A stretch of 64,000 nucleotides of DNA from Abyssalbus ytuae (GTDB lineage: Bacteria; Bacteroidota; Bacteroidia; Flavobacteriales; Flavobacteriaceae): the NCBI RefSeq assembly GCF_022807975.1, contig NZ_CP094358.1, positions 1,736,001-1,800,000 of the forward strand, written 5' to 3'. Position numbers and translations under genes: made by a program. Below the pieces are notes generated by a model. It did no database searches and was not told the DNA's origin. It saw only the letters and a list, made by a program, of their open reading frames with translations. This document shows positions 7,286 to 14,777 of the stretch, one piece after another. The number at the start of each line of letters is the position of its first letter. Position 1 is the first letter of the stretch.

Positions 7286-9475
7286 ATGTTGTCGCATATA
7301 AAAATGGCATTTATCTTACAAAAAGCCAGGCTTTTTTTATCTTTCTTCATTGTTGTAACTTTCTCACAAACCTATGCTAACAACGGTTATGATTTATGGT
7401 TGCAATACAAGAAAACAGAAAATAACAATTTGTTATCTCATTATAAATCTACAGTTAAAAGTATTGTAGTATTCGGAACTTCTAAAACCATAGAAATCTC
7501 GGCCCGGGAACTTAAAAAAGGTTTATCCGGCATGCTAGGTCAGACCATCCCGAAAACCAGTAATATTGAAAGTGATAATGTAATTGTTATTTCTTCTTTG
7601 TCAAATTTAGAGAAAAATTTTTTGCCCCTTATTGAAAACGATTTCGTAAATCTTCCTGATGAAGGATTCCTGATAAAATCAGTTAAATACAGGAATAAAA
7701 ATTTAACATTAATCATTTCAAAAAATGACATTGGAGTACTCTATGGAAGTTTTGCCTTTCTCAGGTTATTGCAAACCAATCAACGTATAGATAATTTAAA
7801 TATTAAAGATGCACCCAGACTTAAACACAGACTATTAAATCATTGGGATAATCCGGACAGAACAGTAGAAAGAGGGTATGCAGGTTTTTCTATCTGGAAC
7901 TGGCACAAATTACCCGAATATATTGACCAAAGATATATTGATTATGCACGGGCAAATGCCTCGGTGGGAATTAACGGTACAGTGTTAACCAATGTCAACG
8001 CAAATGCCTTGATATTAACTCCTGAATATCTGGAGAAAGTAGAAGCTTTGGCAAATGTATTTCGCCCTTATGGCATAAAAGTCTATTTAACCGCACGTTT
8101 TTCTGCTCCAATACAGATAGGAAAGCTGGAAACTGCCGATCCTTTAGATGAAAAAGTACAACAATGGTGGAAAAACAAGGCAAAGGAAATATATGAAAGA
8201 ATTCCCGATTTCGGAGGTTTTCTGGTAAAAGCGAATTCCGAAGGTCAACCCGGACCACAAAATTACAGGCGAAATCATGTTGACGGAGCAAATATGCTTG
8301 CCGATGCAGTAGCTCCTTACGGGGGAATTGTAATGTGGCGGGCTTTTGTATATTCCGAACATGATCCTACTGACAGGGCAAAACAGGCCTACAGTGAATT
8401 TGTTCCTTACGATGGGCAATTCAGGAATAATGTAATGGTTCAGGTAAAAAACGGGGCTATTGATTTTCAACCACGGGAACCATTTCATCCAATGTTCGGC
8501 GCCATGCCCCATACTCCGCTTACGATGGAATTCCAAATAACTCAGGAATATTTAGGCTTTAGCACTCATTTAGTGTATCTGCCAAAATTGTATGAAGAAG
8601 TTTTACAGGCAGACACCTATGCTCAGGGAAAAGGGTCAACCGTGGCTAAAGTAATTGACGGGTCTTTACATAATAATTCATTAACAGGGATGGCCGGAGT
8701 TTCTAATATAGGCAATGATATTAATTGGACAGGCCATCATTTTGCACAGGCCAATTGGTATGGTTATGGACGGTTGGCATGGAATCCTTACTTATCTGCC
8801 GAAAAAATTGCCGAGGAATGGATTCGTTGCACCTTTAGCAATTCTGAAGAATTTGTAGATACCATAAAAAGAATGATGATAAAATCACGTGAAACTGTTG
8901 TTAATTATATGACACCATACGGGTTGCACCATATAATGGGAACCGGACACCATTACGGTCCTGCTCCATGGGTAAGCAATTTGCCAAGACCCGAATGGAA
9001 TCCTGTTTATTACCACAAGGCCGATGGTTACGGCATAGGATTTAACAGGACAAAAAGTGGCAGTAACGCAACCTCACAATATTTTCCTGAAGTTGAAAAA
9101 ATGTATGATAAGGCAAAAACCACTCCTGAGAAAGATTTACTGTGGTTTCATCATCTGCCCTGGGATTATAAACTGAAAAACGAATTAACCCTGTGGGAAG
9201 GCATTGCTATGAAATACCAGCAAGGGGTAAATGAAGTATACGAAATGCTTACTACCTGGGAAAAGATGAAAAAATATATTGACAATGAACGGTATAACGA
9301 CGTAAAAATGTCATTGGAAATTCAACTAAAAGAAGCTAAATGGTGGCGGGACGCATGTTTACTGTATTTTCAGCAATTCTCTGAAATGCCATTACCGGAC
9401 GGTGTCCATGCACCAAATAAAAACCTGGATTATTATCAATCATTAAAATTTCCTTATGCTCCCGGCAGAGGATAA
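7286..9475 (+). CDS. aguA: GH67 alpha-glucuronidase
   Basis: This 729-residue GH67 enzyme removes (4-O-methyl-)glucuronic acid from the non-reducing end of xylo-oligosaccharides. The signal peptide runs to about residue 31 (ending QTYA), so it is exported. The proton donor is Glu319 in VKANSEGQPGP. The paired acidic residues fall at about Asp393 (KNGAIDFQPREPF) and Glu415 (PLTMEFQITQEY). Length is normal for the family. Met7 (at 7304) would be an alternative start with a shorter signal peptide. It begins the rightward operon with the SDR and uxuA genes. Its product feeds UxaC. Confidence 0.95.
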   Translation: MLSHIKMAFILQKARLFLSFFIVVTFSQTYANNGYDLWLQYKKTENNNLLSHYKSTVKSIVVFGTSKTIEISARELKKGLSGMLGQTIPKTSNIESDNVIVISSLSNLEKNFLPLIENDFVNLPDEGFLIKSVKYRNKNLTLIISKNDIGVLYGSFAFLRLLQTNQRIDNLNIKDAPRLKHRLLNHWDNPDRTVERGYAGFSIWNWHKLPEYIDQRYIDYARANASVGINGTVLTNVNANALILTPEYLEKVEALANVFRPYGIKVYLTARFSAPIQIGKLETADPLDEKVQQWWKNKAKEIYERIPDFGGFLVKANSEGQPGPQNYRRNHVDGANMLADAVAPYGGIVMWRAFVYSEHDPTDRAKQAYSEFVPYDGQFRNNVMVQVKNGAIDFQPREPFHPMFGAMPHTPLTMEFQITQEYLGFSTHLVYLPKLYEEVLQADTYAQGKGSTVAKVIDGSLHNNSLTGMAGVSNIGNDINWTGHHFAQANWYGYGRLAWNPYLSAEKIAEEWIRCTFSNSEEFVDTIKRMMIKSRETVVNYMTPYGLHHIMGTGHHYGPAPWVSNLPRPEWNPVYYHKADGYGIGFNRTKSGSNATSQYFPEVEKMYDKAKTTPEKDLLWFHHLPWDYKLKNELTLWEGIAMKYQQGVNEVYEMLTTWEKMKKYIDNERYNDVKMSLEIQLKEAKWWRDACLLYFQQFSEMPLPDGVHAPNKNLDYYQSLKFPYAPGRG

Positions 9476-9497
9476 ATATAACTCTAATAACCAACAA

Positions 9498-10232
9498 ATG
9501 AATAAAACTGCAATTGTTACAGGAGGTAATTCCGGACTAGGTTATGCAACAGCAAAAAAGTTTTGCGAAAACGGAATAAAAACATATATAATAGGACGAA
9601 CAAAAGATAAAACAGAAAAGGCATGTGAGGAAATTGGCCCTAATGCCATTCCTGTAATTTTTGATCTGAATGATTTGGAAAATATTCCCGGCCTTATAAA
9701 AGATATTGCCCGGAATGGCCCTATAGATATTTTAGTAAATAATGCAGGTATTAATTTAAAAAAAGAATTTACCGAAACTACTGATGAAGAATTTCGCTCC
9801 ATCCTCCACACCAATTTGTTTAGTGTTTTTGCCATAACCCGGGAAGTGGTAAAAGTGATGAAAGAAAATGGCAAAGGGAGTATTATCAATATCAGTTCAA
9901 TGGCATCAAAATACGGTTTACCCAAAGTAATAGCCTATACCGCCAGCAAAGGGGCCATAGAAACATTTACTCGGGGAGCTGCTGTAGAACTGGCCCAATA
10001 CGGAATACGAGTTAATGCCGTGGCTCCCGGATTTATTAAAACTAAAATGGTCGCAAAAGCCTTTGACAGTGATCCCGAACGCAGAGATAAAGTTTTAGCC
10101 AGAACCCCCATGGGAAAATTAGGTGAACCTTCGGATGTGGCTGATGCGGTTTACTATTATGCAGGAGCAGACTCCAAATTTACTACGGGAACCATACTTT
10201 GTGTAGATGGCGGCAACAGCATAGGATTTTAA
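9498..10232 (+). CDS. uxuB: SDR oxidoreductase, likely D-mannonate (fructuronate) oxidoreductase
   Basis: This 244-residue classical short-chain dehydrogenase has the nucleotide-binding TGGNSGLG near the start, NNAG in the middle and the catalytic YTASK. I chose the ATG at 9498 because it places the Rossmann strand (KTAIVTGG) at the N-terminus; an upstream in-frame ATG at 9456 overlaps the GH67 gene and adds an unlikely 14-residue tail. It sits between GH67 and UxuA, exactly where the fructuronate-to-mannonate reduction is missing. SDR-type mannonate oxidoreductases are known (Bacillus YjmF). The SDR family is certain; the specific reaction is inferred from context, and a gluconate-5-dehydrogenase-like activity is the main alternative. 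Confidence 0.8.
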   Translation: MNKTAIVTGGNSGLGYATAKKFCENGIKTYIIGRTKDKTEKACEEIGPNAIPVIFDLNDLENIPGLIKDIARNGPIDILVNNAGINLKKEFTETTDEEFRSILHTNLFSVFAITREVVKVMKENGKGSIINISSMASKYGLPKVIAYTASKGAIETFTRGAAVELAQYGIRVNAVAPGFIKTKMVAKAFDSDPERRDKVLARTPMGKLGEPSDVADAVYYYAGADSKFTTGTILCVDGGNSIGF

Positions 10233-10243
10233 AACCGGAAAGT

Positions 10244-11428
10244 ATGATTAAAATGCATCAGACTATGAGGTGGTTTGGCCCCCAGGATACAGTGAGTCTC
10301 AGAGACCTGAGGCAATGTGGAATAAAAGGAATTGTGACTGCCCTTCATCAAATTCCTGTAGGGGACGTATGGACTGTTGAAAATATTAAGGAACGACAGA
10401 ATATAATCCGGGAGGCGGGACTGGAATGGACGGTAATCGAAAGCTTGCCTGTACATGAGGATATAAAAAGAAAAGCGGGAAATTATCAGCTTTATATCGA
10501 CAACTATAAAACCAGCCTGAAAAATATAGCAAAATGCGGAATACAAGTTATCACCTATAACTTTATGCCTGTTCTGGACTGGTTACGTACACATCATAAT
10601 TTTGAAAATCATGATGGTACCAAAGCATTAAGATATGAAGAAAAAGCTTTTATATATTTTGATGTTTATCTTTTAAAAAGACCTGGAGCCAATACAGAGT
10701 ATTCCATAAACCAAAAAAAGGAAGCTTTAGAGTACGGCAAAAAACTTAGTGACGAACAAAGAAATACCCTGTTTAAAAATATTTTGCTAGGCTTACCCGG
10801 CAGTAAAATTGATTTTACCCCGGAGCAGGTTCTAACCCTATTAGACAGCTATAAAAATATAGATGAAGAAAAGTTAAGAGAAAATTTAATCTATTTTCTT
10901 TCAGAAATAACTCCCCTGGCAGAAGAATTAAATTTAAAATTAGCCATCCATCCGGACGACCCTCCGTTTTCGGTGCTCGGTTTACCAAGAGTAATGAGCA
11001 CACAACACGACATGGAACAAATTTTTAAAGCCGTTCCCCGGCATGCAAACGGGCTGTGTTATTGTACCGGATCTTTAGGTGCCCGTCCGCAAAACGATCT
11101 TTTAAAAATAATTGATGATTTTGGTGACAGAATCCATTTTTTACACCTGAGGAATATAGTCAGGGAAAATGAAGGGGTTTTCAGGGAATCCGAACATTTA
11201 AACGGCGATAATCCTATGGAAGAAATTGTAAAAAAAATCATATTGCTCATGAATAAACGAAATATCAGTTTACCCATGAGGCCTGATCATGGTTTTTTAC
11301 ATTCTCTTGAAGAAAATGAAAATCACTATCCCGGCTATTCACTCATAGGAAGATTAAAAGGACTGGCCGAATTGAGAGGATTGGAACTGGGATTAAATCA
11401 TATTATGAAAGCAACAGATCTTACCTAA
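10244..11428 (+). CDS. uxuA: Mannonate dehydratase
   Basis: This enzyme of about 394 residues dehydrates D-mannonate to 2-keto-3-deoxygluconate, the substrate of KdgK. Family hallmarks are the N-terminal MRWFGPQDTVSLRDLRQCG, the GIVTALHQIPVG.VW stretch, and metal-site segments around AIHPDDPP, the CYCTGSLGARP loop, HFLHLRN and MRPDHG. The ATG at 10244 lies 12 bases after the SDR stop; an ATG at 10253 (MHQTMRWFG) is also possible. Together with UxaC, the SDR, KdgK and Eda it completes the hexuronate pathway. Length and motifs are normal. Confidence 0.95.
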   Translation: MIKMHQTMRWFGPQDTVSLRDLRQCGIKGIVTALHQIPVGDVWTVENIKERQNIIREAGLEWTVIESLPVHEDIKRKAGNYQLYIDNYKTSLKNIAKCGIQVITYNFMPVLDWLRTHHNFENHDGTKALRYEEKAFIYFDVYLLKRPGANTEYSINQKKEALEYGKKLSDEQRNTLFKNILLGLPGSKIDFTPEQVLTLLDSYKNIDEEKLRENLIYFLSEITPLAEELNLKLAIHPDDPPFSVLGLPRVMSTQHDMEQIFKAVPRHANGLCYCTGSLGARPQNDLLKIIDDFGDRIHFLHLRNIVRENEGVFRESEHLNGDNPMEEIVKKIILLMNKRNISLPMRPDHGFLHSLEENENHYPGYSLIGRLKGLAELRGLELGLNHIMKATDLT

Positions 11429-11499
11429 TATTTCTATGATGGGAATAAGCCGAAAAACCATCTAAATTTTGAAGTAGGCTAAACTTAATGTAGAGTTTT

Positions 11500-12684
11500 A
11501 TGAAAAATTTAATTAAACTTTTATTATTTGGCACTCTGTTAGTAGCATGTAGCAGTTCTGACGACGATGGTTCCATAGTTGTAGGCGGACCTACCAATGG
11601 TGGTGGCAGTGGAGGCGGTTCTACCTCCGGCCCTGAAGCAGGTGGCGATGAAATTATTGACGGATTCACATATAAGCCCACTGATATTGCAAAAAATATT
11701 GTTTCTTATCCGGTAGGCAACATAGTTTCTGCATCCAAGCTATCTTCCACTTCATCCGATAATCAAATATTCAAAGCTATTCTTAATGAAGAATATAACA
11801 GTATTACTGCTGAAAATGACATGAAAATGTCTGCAATGTTTGACGGCCCCGGCGACTACGACTACGAAGCAGGTGATGCAATTGTAGCCTATGCAAAAGC
11901 AAACGGTTTGCGTGTACACGGGCATGTTCTTGCATGGCATAAACAACAACCTGCATGGTTAGGAACATTTTCGGGCACCGATGAGGAATTTGAAACAGCA
12001 GTGCTGGATTACATTACCAATACTGTTTCCCATTTTGCCCAGGAAAAAATGACAGTAAATGATGTTGAAGTTCCGGTAGTGGCAAGTTGGGATGTAGTTA
12101 ACGAAACTTTTGAAAGTGGAGCGACTGACAATGTTCTTTATCAGAAAATTGACGATTTTGTGGCCAAGGCATTTCAGGCAGCCCGAGCTGGCGACCCTGA
12201 TGTTAAACTTTTTTATAACGATTACGGCATTGCCGGAGATCCGGGCAAAAGAAACAGCATTATTACAATGGTGAATGATTTTAAAAGCAGAAGCATCCCT
12301 ATTGACGGAATTGGAATGCAAATGCACTTAAATCATAATTGGCCCGATACAGACCTTCCGACTTCAATACAAGATATAGCTGATACCGGATTGCTTGTAC
12401 ATATTTCTGAACTGGATGTAAAAGTAAACTATGAGGAGGATATTACTGAATTAACCAAGGACAGGGCAGCCGAACAGGAAGCTCAATTTCAAAGGGCAGC
12501 ATATTACTATCACACTTTAGTTCCCGCAGCCCAGCAACACGGTATTACCATTTGGGGATTCAGAGATCAGGACAGCTGGTTGTATGACAATAATACTGAC
12601 TGGCCTTTATTGTATGATAACGATTTTAATTACAAGGTTTCACACAGAGGCTTTATCAATGGTTTAAAAGGTCAGGCGCCTTAA
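11500..12684 (+). CDS. GH10 endo-1,4-beta-xylanase lipoprotein
   Basis: This is a 394-residue secreted xylanase. The lipobox LLVAC (Cys17) is followed by an acidic run and a Gly/Ser-rich linker (24-50) that would hold the catalytic domain off the membrane. The acidic start after Cys resembles surface-export signals of Bacteroidota lipoproteins (inference). The GH10 acid/base is Glu202 in WDVVNETF and the nucleophile is Glu304 in ISELDVKV. It cuts xylan internally, giving oligomers for GH67 and GH3. It follows uxuA after 71 bases and ends the rightward cluster with its own terminator. Confidence 0.95.
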   Translation: MKNLIKLLLFGTLLVACSSSDDDGSIVVGGPTNGGGSGGGSTSGPEAGGDEIIDGFTYKPTDIAKNIVSYPVGNIVSASKLSSTSSDNQIFKAILNEEYNSITAENDMKMSAMFDGPGDYDYEAGDAIVAYAKANGLRVHGHVLAWHKQQPAWLGTFSGTDEEFETAVLDYITNTVSHFAQEKMTVNDVEVPVVASWDVVNETFESGATDNVLYQKIDDFVAKAFQAARAGDPDVKLFYNDYGIAGDPGKRNSIITMVNDFKSRSIPIDGIGMQMHLNHNWPDTDLPTSIQDIADTGLLVHISELDVKVNYEEDITELTKDRAAEQEAQFQRAAYYYHTLVPAAQQHGITIWGFRDQDSWLYDNNTDWPLLYDNDFNYKVSHRGFINGLKGQAP

Positions 12685-12706
12685 ATTCAACCCCCATAAA
12701 TTATGT

Positions 12707-12740
12707 AAAACACAGGGAAATATTCTCCCCCTGTTTTTTT
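12707..12740 (+). terminator. Intrinsic terminator after the xylanase gene
   Basis: The stem ACAGGG/CCCTGT (12712-12717 with 12729-12734) has an 11-base loop and is followed by a T run. It is preceded by AAAA that can extend the pairing. It closes the rightward xylan operon. Confidence 0.75.
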
Positions 12741-12809
12741 ATTAATAAATCTGATAACCCTATAACCAAAACTAATTTACCAATTGTAAGGTTTGGCAGA
12801 ATATTTGAC

Positions 12810-12817
12810 TAAATTTG
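12810..12817 (+). promoter_or_regulatory. Probable trxA promoter -7 box
   Basis: TAAATTTG matches the Bacteroidota -7 consensus TAnnTTTG exactly. A TTG at 12784-12786 lies 23 bases upstream as a possible -33 element. The trxA start is 38 bases downstream. Confidence 0.6.
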
Positions 12818-12854
12818 CATAGAAACAATACGTTGAAATTAAAATTTAAGTAAT

Positions 12855-13175
12855 ATGGCTTTAGAAATAACAGACGCTACTTTTGATGAAGTAGTTTTAA
12901 AGAGCGACAAACCCGTAATGGTAGATTTTTGGGCAGCATGGTGCGGACCATGTAGAATGGTTGGCCCTATCATTGAAGAAGTAAGTGAAGAATATAAAGG
13001 CAAAGCAGTAGTGGGAAAAGTTGATGTGGATGCTAACCAGGAATTTGCAGCCAAATACGGAGTAAGAAATATTCCGACTGTTCTTGTTTTTCAAAACGGC
13101 GAGGTAGTAGGCCGTCAGGTAGGGGTTGCTCCTAAAAGTATTTATACAGAAGCATTAGATTCATTATTAAAATAA
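12855..13175 (+). CDS. trxA: Thioredoxin
   Basis: This 106-residue thioredoxin has the redox motif WCGPCR (Cys30, Cys33) and the cis-proline segment RNIPTVLVFQNG. Length is standard for cytoplasmic TrxA, and no signal peptide is present. It is a single-gene unit: its own -7 box lies upstream and a strong hairpin terminator follows 20 bases after the stop. It reduces cytoplasmic disulfides. No relation to the xylan cluster beyond adjacency. Confidence 0.97.
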   Translation: MALEITDATFDEVVLKSDKPVMVDFWAAWCGPCRMVGPIIEEVSEEYKGKAVVGKVDVDANQEFAAKYGVRNIPTVLVFQNGEVVGRQVGVAPKSIYTEALDSLLK

Positions 13176-13195
13176 TGCTTCTTACAATATAACTT

Positions 13196-13227
13196 AAAAA
13201 GGTTTGGCTGTTGGCCAAACCTTTTTT
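13196..13227 (+). terminator. Intrinsic terminator of trxA
   Basis: GGTTTGGC (13201-13208) pairs with GCCAAACC (13214-13221) around a 5-base loop. The stem is flanked by A5 and T6 that extend it, so it may work in both directions. Confidence 0.92.
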
Positions 13228-13252
13228 ATTTTAGAACATAATCTTACACAAA

Positions 13253-14182
13253 ATGAAAATCCAAAAAGAACTTCATAATATTCAACTGTTTAAAAATCTG
13301 GAACTTTTAGCCAATCAGGTGGTAGAAGGATTTGTAAACGGAATGCATAAAAGTCCCTTTCATGGTTTTTCATCCGAATTTTCCGAGCACAAAATATACA
13401 ACCAGGGAGAAAGTACACGGCATATAGATTGGAAACTCTTTGCCAAAACCGATAAACTTTATACAAAACGTTTTGAGGAAGAAACAAATTTAAGGTGTCA
13501 TATAATCATCGATAATTCATCTTCCATGCATTATCCTGAGATAAAAAAACAATCTTTAAGCAATTTGAATAAAATAGGATTTTCAATATTGGCAGCAGCA
13601 TCTATGATGAATCTTCTCAAACGTCAGCGTGATGCAGTTGGATTAAGTATCTATTCTGATAATTATGACTTCTATTCTCCTGAAAAAGGCAGTGAACGGC
13701 ATCATCAAATGCTTTTAAGTAATCTGGAAAGCATCCTTAACAGCCCTGCTGAAGGTAAACAGACCAAAACTTATACATTCCTGCATCAGATAGCTGAAAA
13801 AATACACCGTAGGAGCATGATTTTTTTATTTACAGACATGTTTCAATCCGAAACAAGCGAAAATGAACTTTTTAATGCTTTAAGACATCTAAAATACAAC
13901 AAACATGAAGTTATATTATTTCATGTAATGGATAAACAAAAAGAGTTTTATTTTAAGTTTGACAATAATCCCAAACGCTTTACAGACGTAGAAACCGGTG
14001 AACACATTAATTTATATGCAAACAACGTCAAAGAAAATTATCAAAAAGCAGTAGAGGATTATTTTAAAATTCTGAAGCTGAAATGCAGTCAATATAAAAT
14101 AAAATATGTGGAGGCAGATATTTCTAAAGACATTAATAAAACTCTACTTACTTATTTAATTGAGCGGCAAAAATTTGCCTGA
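13253..14182 (+). CDS. DUF58 domain protein (vWA-like)
   Basis: This 309-residue protein belongs to the DUF58 family. The DUF58 core is clear: YNQGESTRHIDWKLFAKT, then KRFEEETN and a vWA-like strand with a metal-site pattern IIIDNSSSM (D.S.S), later FLFTDMF. Family members usually sit beside a MoxR-type AAA ATPase and act in envelope or metal-cofactor assembly, but no MoxR gene is next to it here. No membrane helix or signal peptide is visible, so it is probably cytoplasmic. The exact role is unknown. Confidence 0.85.
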   Translation: MKIQKELHNIQLFKNLELLANQVVEGFVNGMHKSPFHGFSSEFSEHKIYNQGESTRHIDWKLFAKTDKLYTKRFEEETNLRCHIIIDNSSSMHYPEIKKQSLSNLNKIGFSILAAASMMNLLKRQRDAVGLSIYSDNYDFYSPEKGSERHHQMLLSNLESILNSPAEGKQTKTYTFLHQIAEKIHRRSMIFLFTDMFQSETSENELFNALRHLKYNKHEVILFHVMDKQKEFYFKFDNNPKRFTDVETGEHINLYANNVKENYQKAVEDYFKILKLKCSQYKIKYVEADISKDINKTLLTYLIERQKFA

Positions 14183-14272
14183 TTTTTTTCTCAGGAAATA
14201 ATAACACTATGCACAATACCAGCTCTAACCTATTGCTCACATTTTCCACACGAAAAATACTTGCAACTTTGT

Positions 14273-14280
14273 TATCTTTG
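14273..14280 (+). promoter_or_regulatory. Probable -7 box of the RidA-like gene
   Basis: TATCTTTG matches TAnnTTTG exactly, 68 bases before the ATG at 14349. No convincing -33 element was found at the usual spacing. Confidence 0.45.
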
Positions 14281-14348
14281 ATTTAATATGGGGACAATTC
14301 CATATCAAAATCATGGCCTAAACATTATGTGAAGTTAAAACAACTAAA

Positions 14349-14732
14349 ATGAATAGAAAAAATATATCATCAGGTTCTTATCTTGAAAAACCAATAGGCT
14401 TTTCGAGGGCAGTAAGAATTGGAAATGTTATATCAGTATCCGGAACTGCTCCAATTGCAGAGAATGGAACTACTTCATTTCCAAATGATTTATACAACCA
14501 AACAAAAACTTGCATCGGAATAATGAAAAAAGCAATTGAAGATGCCGGAGGAAAATTAGAAAATGTAATCCGGACAAGGATTTATTTGAAAAATGCAAAG
14601 GAATGGGAAAAAGCGGCAAAAGCACATGGCGAATTTTTCTCTGAAATTCAACCAGCTTGTACTTTTGTAGAAGTTAAAGGATTTATAAAACCTGATTGGT
14701 TAATTGAAACTGAAGCTGACTGTATAATTTAA
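14349..14732 (+). CDS. RidA/YjgF-family protein
   Basis: This 127-residue protein has the Rid fold: GFSRAVRIGNVISVSGTAP, the ...VIRTRIYLKN strand and the final VEVKGF...LIETEADCII. In true RidA 2-iminobutanoate deaminases an Arg precedes the final TVEV strand (P-A-R-T/S). Here the sequence reads PACTFVEV, so that Arg is a Cys, and classic deaminase activity is doubtful. It probably belongs to another Rid subgroup. It is followed after 9 bases by an AGCCCATACAACAC motif that recurs at other gene ends in this region. Confidence 0.85.
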   Translation: MNRKNISSGSYLEKPIGFSRAVRIGNVISVSGTAPIAENGTTSFPNDLYNQTKTCIGIMKKAIEDAGGKLENVIRTRIYLKNAKEWEKAAKAHGEFFSEIQPACTFVEVKGFIKPDWLIETEADCII

Positions 14733-14741
14733 ATAATAAAA

Positions 14742-14757
14742 AGCCCATACAACACAA
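14742..14757. repeat. Recurrent spacer motif, copy at left part of the single-gene array
   Basis: AGCCCATACAACACAA here closely matches AGCCAATACAACACAC at 22342-22357 and, more loosely, CGCCATACAGCAATGGCT at 20338-20355. All three lie just downstream of a gene or gene fragment. They may be cassette ends. Confidence 0.45.
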
Positions 14758-14777
14758 TAATTATTTGGAAAATTATA

